Source of the DNA: Bryobacterales bacterium
GTDB taxonomy: Bacteria > Acidobacteriota > Terriglobia > Bryobacterales > Bryobacteraceae
Direction: 5' to 3'
Length of the DNA: 11,787 nt
Assembly: GCA_025462985.1 (NCBI GenBank)
Contig: JAOAPP010000379.1
Span: 1 to 11,787, forward strand
This document shows positions 6,797 through 11,787 of the stretch, piece after piece. The notes under the pieces were generated by a model. It searched no databases and had not been told where the DNA came from. It was given only the letters and a program-made list of their open reading frames with translations. Every line of letters begins with the position of its first letter. The stretch's first letter is position 1. Position numbers and translations under genes: made by a program.

Positions 6797-7333
6797 TCAA
6801 CTGAACATGGAATGGCTGGTGACGGCCAGCCCGGAGCCAATCATTGCACCCACTACAACGTCGCTCAGGAAGTGCATGCCAAGCAGAATGCGCGAAGTTG
6901 CGACAGCTAGCGCGCAGAAAAGCAGGATACCGAGGAGAACCGGATAGAACTCCCCGATGCTGACTGCGACCGCAAAGGCTGTAATGGTGTGACCGGACGG
7001 AAATGAGAACTGGTCCGGAGGAAGAAGGCGCGCCCAGACGTGCGGCTCAATTTCACAGGGACGCTTGCGCCCGGATACCTTCTTGAGCGAAATGAACAGA
7101 CCCACTCCGGTCGCAGCCGCGGAACCGGCGGCAGCAGTTGCGGTCAATCGATTTTCTCCGCCGAAAAGAATGACGAGCAATCCCAGCAAGTACCAGAGCC
7201 ATCCGTCGCCGGCTCGAGTCGCTGCTATGGCTGCCAGGCGAACCCACCTGGGAGCAGGCCATTTGTTCACTTTGCGCATCAGCTTGTGATCGCCTGCGGA
7301 AATAAAGTGAAGCATGCTGTGCGGGGCCGACAT
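6797..7333 (-). CDS. PAP2-family membrane phosphatase
   Basis: This 178-residue integral membrane protein belongs to the PAP2 (type 2 phosphatidic acid phosphatase) superfamily, which removes phosphate from membrane lipids such as phosphatidate, phosphatidylglycerol phosphate or undecaprenyl pyrophosphate. The three signature blocks are complete: Lys84-x6-Arg91-Pro92 (KKVSGRKRP), Pro112-Ser-Gly-His115, and Ser147-Arg-x5-His154-x3-Asp158 (SRILLGMHFLSD). His115, His154 and Asp158 are the expected catalytic residues. Hydrophobic stretches at about 45-58, 66-83, 116-127, 130-146 and 157-172 give about five helices. ATG at 7331-7333 has GAGGAG about 8 nt upstream. The substrate cannot be read from sequence. 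It is the first gene of the minus-strand cluster and is divergent from a diacylglycerol-type glycosyltransferase, so a role in lipid phosphate recycling or diacylglycerol supply is possible (inference). Confidence 0.92.
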   Translation of the reverse strand: MSAPHSMLHFISAGDHKLMRKVNKWPAPRWVRLAAIAATRAGDGWLWYLLGLLVILFGGENRLTATAAAGSAAATGVGLFISLKKVSGRKRPCEIEPHVWARLLPPDQFSFPSGHTITAFAVAVSIGEFYPVLLGILLFCALAVATSRILLGMHFLSDVVVGAMIGSGLAVTSHSMFS

Positions 7334-7519
7334 GGCTGGCCTCCTCAGAAGACTAGTTTATGAGAAGCGAGCCGATCCCGCTCCCGATAATTCCTTTCTA
7401 ATCGGAATGCCATTTCATCCACGTGACAAGCGTAACAATGTTTGTTGAATGGATCGTTATCATGTCCAGACGTTTGATCATCCTATGATTCACGCTGTTG
7501 CGGCAAGTAGGATAGAGAA
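7334..7519. promoter_or_regulatory. Divergent promoter region between PAP2 and the glycosyltransferase
   Basis: This 186-nt non-coding stretch is clearly richer in A/T than the genes around it and must hold the promoters for both directions. It contains short dyads: CCGAT...ATCGG (7384-7405) and AACAA-TGT-TTGTT (7434-7446). TATGAT at 7484-7489 is a possible -10 box for the plus-strand gene, but no good -35 box lies at the right distance. On the minus strand, TTGTTACGC and TTGTCACGT form an imperfect tandem repeat (about 7420-7437). No transcription-factor site could be named, and I see no small gene here. Confidence 0.45.
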
Positions 7520-8779
7520 TTGGCGCTCAGACCGACACTGGATTTTATCTACTTCGATGCCGGCGGAGGACATCGCAGCGCCGCTCTTGCCTTGCAATCC
7601 GTGATTCAGGCGGAAGGTCACGACTGGAACGTCCGGCTGGTGAATCTTCAGGAACTTTTGGACCCGCTTGATGTCTTTCGCAAGCTAACGGGCGTGCGCC
7701 TGCAGGACCTCTACAATCTGCTGCTGGCAAAGGGATGGACGCTGGGTTCCACCTACATGCTGCCCATGATGCATGCGGTGATCAGCATGTATCACAAGCA
7801 GCAGGTGAGGCTGTTGACCGAGTATTGGCGGCGGCAACGACCCGATATGGTCGTCTCGGTCGTGCCAAACTTCAACCGAGCTCTGTTCGAGAGTTTGCGC
7901 CTGGCCGCACCAGACATCCCATTTGTGACGGTACTGACGGATTTCGCTGACTGTCCGCCGCATTTCTGGGTGGAGCGACAGCAGCAGTACTTCGTCTGCG
8001 GCACGCCGCGGGCGGCCGAACAGGCGCGAGAACGCGGTGATGCCAGGGCAAAAGTGTTCCTGGTAAGCGGAATGATTTTGCGGCCCGAGTTTTATCGCGC
8101 GCCCGAGGTCGACGTTGCACAAGAGCGTGAGCGCTTGGGGCTGCGGGCGGATTTGCCAACCGGGCTGGTCCTGTTTGGCGGCGAGGGCTCGAACACGATG
8201 TTTTCCATGGCGGAGCGGTTAGGCGATTCATCCCTCGATCTGCAACTGGTCATGATCTGCGGTCGCAATGAGCAACTGCGCCACCGACTGCAAAAGGTGA
8301 AGACAAGAAATCGTATCTATGTAGAGGGCTTAACCAAGGAAGTCCCGTACTACATGCGGCTGTCCGACTTCTTCATTGGCAAACCCGGGCCGGGAAGCAT
8401 CAGCGAGGCGATCAAGCTAAATCTCCCGGTGATTGTAGAGAGTAATTCCTGGACTCTGCCGCAGGAGCGCTATAACGCCGATTGGGTTCGGGAACAGGGG
8501 GTAGGCGAGGTTCTGAAGAATTTTCGCAATATTGAAGATGCCGTGCGCGATCTACTGGCGAACGGCCGGCTCCAGGCGATGAAGGAACGTGTCTCGCGCA
8601 TGGACAATCGGGCGGTGTTTGAAGTGGTTCAAATCCTTGAGCGCATTCTCGCCACTCACGGTAAGGATCAGTCGCACAGCCAACCTGGAGCTAACCGGGA
8701 GCTTCCGGCCACGCATGCCTCGGATATCGACGGCTCAGTTCCCGGCGAACTTGCGGATATAGATCCTTCCAGAAACTGA
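7520..8779 (+). CDS. MGDG-synthase-type lipid glycosyltransferase (GT28-like)
   Basis: This 419-residue protein has the two-domain layout of monogalactosyl- and processive glucosyl-diacylglycerol synthases, which transfer sugar from a UDP-sugar to diacylglycerol at the cytoplasmic membrane face. The N-terminal domain starts with YFDAGGGHRSAA (11-22), the acceptor-side glycine loop, and continues with the VVSVVPNFNRALF segment. The C-terminal domain has FGGEGS (219-224), then GKPGPGSISEAI (287-298), LPVIVE and LPQERYNADWV, the donor-nucleotide site of this family. The start is TTG at 7520-7522: an in-frame TAG lies at 7508-7510 and AGGA sits 8 nt upstream. Residues after about 380 are a hydrophilic tail, and from residue 391 they are encoded antisense to the hrpB 3' end. 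The sugar and acceptor cannot be told from sequence. The alternative is another member of the MurG/GT28 superfamily; true MurG is unlikely given the N-terminal pattern. Confidence 0.87.
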   Translation: MALRPTLDFIYFDAGGGHRSAALALQSVIQAEGHDWNVRLVNLQELLDPLDVFRKLTGVRLQDLYNLLLAKGWTLGSTYMLPMMHAVISMYHKQQVRLLTEYWRRQRPDMVVSVVPNFNRALFESLRLAAPDIPFVTVLTDFADCPPHFWVERQQQYFVCGTPRAAEQARERGDARAKVFLVSGMILRPEFYRAPEVDVAQERERLGLRADLPTGLVLFGGEGSNTMFSMAERLGDSSLDLQLVMICGRNEQLRHRLQKVKTRNRIYVEGLTKEVPYYMRLSDFFIGKPGPGSISEAIKLNLPVIVESNSWTLPQERYNADWVREQGVGEVLKNFRNIEDAVRDLLANGRLQAMKERVSRMDNRAVFEVVQILERILATHGKDQSHSQPGANRELPATHASDIDGSVPGELADIDPSRN

Positions 8780-11075
8780 CCAGGTCGGTTGTTACCTGCA
8801 CTGGACGGTGATTCGGCGCGAGCAGGTGGACAACAAGTGGAACGGCGCCTCGGGCAACGGTCGGCGATTCGCGCATGCCAAAGAAATCCTGGAGGCGCGA
8901 GGAGACCGAAGGCGGCCGTCCCTCGTGGTACTCGATCTTCGCGCGCCGACCGCTTGACAAGGTGACGTGAGTCGGAGCAATTTCGTCCAGCAGACGCATG
9001 GGCAGCATGGATTCGATGATGGCCAGCAAAGCGCCTCCCGAAGCTGCTTTCTGCAGTTCGGAGAAGCTGGTCAACCCTTCAGCCAGCCTGCCAAGTGCGA
9101 GATCGGCAATCGTCGGGTTATAGGTAATCTGGCTCGAATGTTCGGCTGCGAACCGGTATCGCCGAAGGAAGCTTTGGAGGGCTTCAGCGTCTGTGAACGA
9201 TTGGACACCTCGCTCGGACGCTTTCGAAAGAAGGAGACGCGATGCGGATTCGAGGTCAGTCGGAGCGCCGCGGGATTCGTCGATGACGAGTGAATCGTAG
9301 CGCAAGGAGTTGACCTGTTCCACACGCTCGCTTTCGCGGTTCCAGACGACCTCCTCAGCTGCGATGATGCGGTCCGGAAAAATGTCCAGGAGCCAGTCAG
9401 CTTCAATGGAAGTCGCGATTCTAACTGCGGGCGCCTCTTGCCCCGTCCTATCTTCCGCTTCGACAGCCACCAGGTACTCGCTCGTCACAAGGCTTTGCCG
9501 GTGGAGACGGGCGGACGTACCGTTGGAGAGAAGAAGGTTTTCGCCCCGCTTGCGGGCGACGCGATCTCCGTAGGCGCTGAGAACCGCTTTGTCCAGGCCG
9601 TGGTCGTCCGCGCGCGTCGGCCTGTCGCTCATTGCGTTCACAATCTGGGTGGTCAACCGCTTCACGGCAAAGGTGCTTTCGCTCCCGAGAAGCGCCTCGG
9701 TATCTGAGACAAAATGGCCTCGGTTTGTATCGGCGAACCGGAAGCTTCCTTCTGAGAGGCGCGCGGCCAGCACGGCTCCTTCCCTTCTGAGCCCGTACCG
9801 GGACGCATCCATCGCGAGCCGCGCTAAGCGTGGATGCACGGGCAGACGGCTGAGCTTTCGTCCATCGTCAGTGATTCTGCACCGGCCATCGACGGCGCGC
9901 AGCCGAATCAAAAGATCGCGGGCGGCGTCGAGCATCTCGGCCGAAGGAGCATCGAGCCAATCGAGATCGTTCCACTGAAGCCCCATCGCCGAGACTTGCA
10001 GTAGCAGGGCTGAGACTTCGGACCGCGTGATCTCTGGCGCAGTCTGGTCCGGGCGTCGCACGAAGTCGGATTCCGGATAGAGCCGGATGGCCGTACCGGG
10101 AGCCGTCCGACCCGCGCGACCGGCACGCTGGATTGCTGAAGCCTTGCTGATCTTCTCCACCAGCAGACGAGACAGGCCGCTCCATGGAGAGTGGGTAAGG
10201 ACACGGGCGAGCCCGGTGTCAACCACGGTCTGAACGTTGTCGATCGTAATGGAACTTTCGGCGACATTTGTGGAGCAGATGATCTTACGCTTTTCGCTGG
10301 GAGCAACGGCTGCGTCCTGCTCCTCGGGACTGAGCTCACCGAAGAGCGGAAAGAGCGCACTTCCGGTTTGCCGGGCAACGGGCTCACAAGCAGCGATCGA
10401 CTTCCGGATCTCCGCGGCTCCTGGCAGGAAGACCAGAACGTGACCACCAGTAGCAGGAAGCGCGGACCTGACGGCCGCTGCCACTTGTTCTTCCAAAGGA
10501 GCGGAGCTGTGCGGGCTGTAGCGCGTTGTCACTGGAAAGACTCGTCCCGCAGCTTTGAAGACTGGAGGCGATCCCAGCCGCTGGGCCAAATCGACACCGG
10601 ACAGCGTCGCGGACATGATCACAACCCGAAGATCGCGCCGCTTCCCGGCCATTCTTCGCAGGAGCGCCAGGGCAAAGTCGGTTTCGATATGCCGCTCATG
10701 AAATTCGTCCAGGATCACGACCTGAACGCGTGGGAGCAGTGGATCAACAAGCAGCCGCCGCGTCAGGACCCCTTCGGTGAGGTACCACAGCCGCGTACGG
10801 CTGCTGCTCACTTCCTCGAAGCGAACCTGATAGCCGACCTGCCCGCCGACGCTTTCTCCGAATTCCTGTGCGACTCGCCGGGCCGCCATCCTCGCCGCGA
10901 GCCGGCGCGGTTCGAGAACCAGGATGTGCTGCATGCCGGACGCAAGCAACGCCGCGGGAACGCGGGTGGTCTTCCCTGCTCCGGGCTCTGCTTCGAGCAG
11001 CAGCAGGGGTTCCGCCTTCACGGCTTCCACAATCTGCGGAAGCAACGGATCGATGGGGAGTTCGGGTTTCGTCAT
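8691..11075 (-). CDS. hrpB: ATP-dependent DExH helicase HrpB
   Basis: This 794-residue protein is a full-length HrpB, a superfamily 2 DExH (DEAH/RHA-like) RNA helicase of bacteria whose cellular substrate is poorly known. The motifs appear in order: I EPGAGKTT (30-37), Ia LEPRRLAAR (54-62), II DEFH (123-126, the normal HrpB version), III SAT (155-157), V STNVAESSITI (268-278) and VI QRAGRAGR (316-323). These are followed by the winged-helix/ratchet region and the HrpB-specific C-terminal domain, ending in the family hallmark around RYPRHAWPE. ATG at 11073-11075 is forced by an in-frame TAG at 11082-11084; AGAGG lies only 3 nt before it. The 3' end overlaps the convergent glycosyltransferase gene by 89 nt, and because the last HrpB residues are family-conserved, its end is real. 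It is divergent from prmA across 30 nt. Confidence 0.96.
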   Translation of the reverse strand: MTKPELPIDPLLPQIVEAVKAEPLLLLEAEPGAGKTTRVPAALLASGMQHILVLEPRRLAARMAARRVAQEFGESVGGQVGYQVRFEEVSSSRTRLWYLTEGVLTRRLLVDPLLPRVQVVILDEFHERHIETDFALALLRRMAGKRRDLRVVIMSATLSGVDLAQRLGSPPVFKAAGRVFPVTTRYSPHSSAPLEEQVAAAVRSALPATGGHVLVFLPGAAEIRKSIAACEPVARQTGSALFPLFGELSPEEQDAAVAPSEKRKIICSTNVAESSITIDNVQTVVDTGLARVLTHSPWSGLSRLLVEKISKASAIQRAGRAGRTAPGTAIRLYPESDFVRRPDQTAPEITRSEVSALLLQVSAMGLQWNDLDWLDAPSAEMLDAARDLLIRLRAVDGRCRITDDGRKLSRLPVHPRLARLAMDASRYGLRREGAVLAARLSEGSFRFADTNRGHFVSDTEALLGSESTFAVKRLTTQIVNAMSDRPTRADDHGLDKAVLSAYGDRVARKRGENLLLSNGTSARLHRQSLVTSEYLVAVEAEDRTGQEAPAVRIATSIEADWLLDIFPDRIIAAEEVVWNRESERVEQVNSLRYDSLVIDESRGAPTDLESASRLLLSKASERGVQSFTDAEALQSFLRRYRFAAEHSSQITYNPTIADLALGRLAEGLTSFSELQKAASGGALLAIIESMLPMRLLDEIAPTHVTLSSGRRAKIEYHEGRPPSVSSRLQDFFGMRESPTVARGAVPLVVHLLAPNHRPVQVTTDLVSFWKDLYPQVRRELSRRYPRHAWPEAPG

Positions 11076-11079
11076 CGGC

Positions 11080-11093
11080 CTCTATAATTAGAG
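11080..11093. promoter_or_regulatory. Dyad-symmetric TATAAT element between hrpB and prmA
   Basis: CTCTA-TAAT-TAGAG is an inverted repeat with 5-bp arms in the 30-nt gap between the two divergent start codons. On the plus strand it contains a perfect TATAAT (11083-11088), and on the minus strand AATTAT/TAATTA. One short element may serve as the -10 region in both directions, which would give very short 5' leaders. No convincing -35 hexamer is seen on the plus side, where 17 nt upstream reads GTTCGG inside hrpB. Confidence 0.45.
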
Positions 11094-11105
11094 TTCCATG
11101 ACCCG

Positions 11106-11787
11106 ATGTATTCACTTCATCTGAGCTGCCGCGCCAATCAGGTCGACATGCTGTCGACCGAACTTTGGGAGCTCGGCACAGCTGGGATTCGCGAGTTGGA
11201 CTACGGCGAGCGGGTCACTTTGATCGCCGGATTCGAAACCAATGAAGAACGTGAGAAGCTACTGCGGCAGTTTGCGGCATTTGCACCCGAGTGGGAGCTG
11301 GAAGAGGCAGTCGATTGGGTTCAATGGACCCACGACGCTTGGCCCGCGCGTACCGTAGGCGAGCGACTATTTCTTGCGCCGCCGTGGTCAAAGGAGCCGA
11401 CGCCAGAGGGCCGACTCCGGCTCATTCACAACCCTGGCTTGGCCTGCGGAACTGGGGAGCACCCCTGCAGTCAACTTGCGCTGTCCTCCCTGGAAACAGT
11501 CATGCTGCCCGGTGACCGCGTATTGGACGTGGGAACCGGATCGGGCATACTGGCGATCGCGGCGAAGCTGCTCGGGGCTGGACTGGTGGTCGGACTCGAC
11601 AACGATGTCGCGGCGCTTCAGGCGGCAAAAGAAAACTTCGCGCTCAGCCATGTGGAGGCGCTCCTTGCGGGCGGTTCCTCCGACGCGATAACCGGCGGCC
11701 AGTTCGACGTAACGGTCGCCAATATCAGCGGCACTGTGCTCCTGTCGATCTTTGACGATCTCCTGCGAGTAACACGCACCGCAGGCC
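11106..11787 (+). CDS. prmA: Ribosomal protein L11 methyltransferase PrmA, 5' part, cut by the right edge
   Basis: This frame is open from ATG 11106-11108 to the end of the window and gives 227 residues of a protein that usually has about 290. PrmA uses S-adenosylmethionine to trimethylate residues of ribosomal protein L11. The N-terminal part (1-75) looks like the L11-recognition domain (MYSLHLSC, then STELWELGTAGIRE), and the Trp71/Trp74 linker region is followed by VGERLFLAPPW. The methyltransferase part has PGLACGTGEHP (110-120), a slight variant of the family's PGxAFGTGxH, then the SAM-binding loop VLDVGTGSGILAIAA (139-152) with acidic Asp165, and VANI (204-207). The PGLA block, the SAM loop and VANI together make PrmA much more likely than a generic methyltransferase. 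An out-of-frame ATG at 11098 opens an 8-codon ORF that overlaps this start. No strong ribosome-binding site is visible. Confidence 0.92.
   Translation, partial: MYSLHLSCRANQVDMLSTELWELGTAGIRELDYGERVTLIAGFETNEEREKLLRQFAAFAPEWELEEAVDWVQWTHDAWPARTVGERLFLAPPWSKEPTPEGRLRLIHNPGLACGTGEHPCSQLALSSLETVMLPGDRVLDVGTGSGILAIAAKLLGAGLVVGLDNDVAALQAAKENFALSHVEALLAGGSSDAITGGQFDVTVANISGTVLLSIFDDLLRVTRTAG

Noticed and set aside
7415..7446. Possible Pho box in the PAP2/glycosyltransferase promoter region
   Set aside because: The imperfect repeat TTGTTACGC/TTGTCACGT has a 9-nt period and does not fit the 11-nt spacing and CTGTCAT core of known Pho boxes.
10698..10709. DEFH in place of DEAH in the helicase Walker B motif, as a possible anomaly
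   Set aside because: DEFH is the usual form in HrpB proteins, so it is not unusual.
10191..11087. 298-codon plus-strand open frame opposite hrpB
   Set aside because: It lies antisense to a complete, motif-rich HrpB. The translation is Arg/Gly-rich low-meaning sequence with no domain, as expected for the reverse frame of high-GC coding DNA.
1..11787. CRISPR array, tRNA, insertion sequence or prophage genes
   Set aside because: I found no regularly spaced repeats, no cloverleaf-type sequence, no transposase-like protein and no terminal inverted repeats.

Overview
The window is a dense, high-GC bacterial segment with almost no spare DNA. The gene types fit a soil-type Acidobacteriota relative (Terriglobia-like): secreted TPR proteins, a TolB-like domain joined to TPRs, a PBP1b-type cell-wall synthase with the C-terminal cysteines common in these bacteria, and a small Cys-ribbon membrane protein. 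This placement is inference from protein character. No rRNA or marker gene is present. I see no tRNA, rRNA, CRISPR array, insertion sequence or phage gene.

Layout. Positions 2-223 (+) hold the 3' end of an unrecognised gene. Positions 209-7333 hold six minus-strand genes. In order of transcription they are: a PAP2-family phosphatase, a monofunctional proline dehydrogenase, a small two-helix membrane protein with a Cys/His cluster, a bifunctional class A penicillin-binding protein (PBP1b type), a secreted TPR protein, and a TPR lipoprotein. Gaps of 8-76 nt make one operon, or two overlapping ones, plausible. A 186-nt AT-richer divergent region (7334-7519) separates them from a plus-strand MGDG-synthase-type glycosyltransferase (7520-8779). 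That gene overlaps the 3' end of the convergent helicase gene hrpB (8691-11075, minus) by 89 nt. hrpB is divergent, across only 30 nt, from the 5' part of prmA (11106 to the window edge, plus), which encodes ribosomal protein L11 methyltransferase.

How the genes may work together. The core theme is the cell envelope. The PBP has a UB2H-like region between its membrane anchor and its glycosyltransferase domain. In E. coli PBP1B that region is docked by the outer-membrane lipoprotein LpoB. The last gene of the cluster encodes a lipoprotein with a TolB-like N-terminal domain (the LpoB-like fold) followed by TPRs (as in Pseudomonas LpoP). I propose, as inference, that the three-gene unit PBP1b / secreted TPR protein / TPR lipoprotein is a cell-wall synthase with its own activators. 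The lipoprotein is easily mis-annotated because its only sensible start is CTG: a start at the first conventional codon (GTG, 1666) would delete the signal peptide and lipobox. The PAP2 phosphatase and the glycosyltransferase lie back to back and could act on the same lipid pool, also as inference. hrpB and prmA are housekeeping genes.
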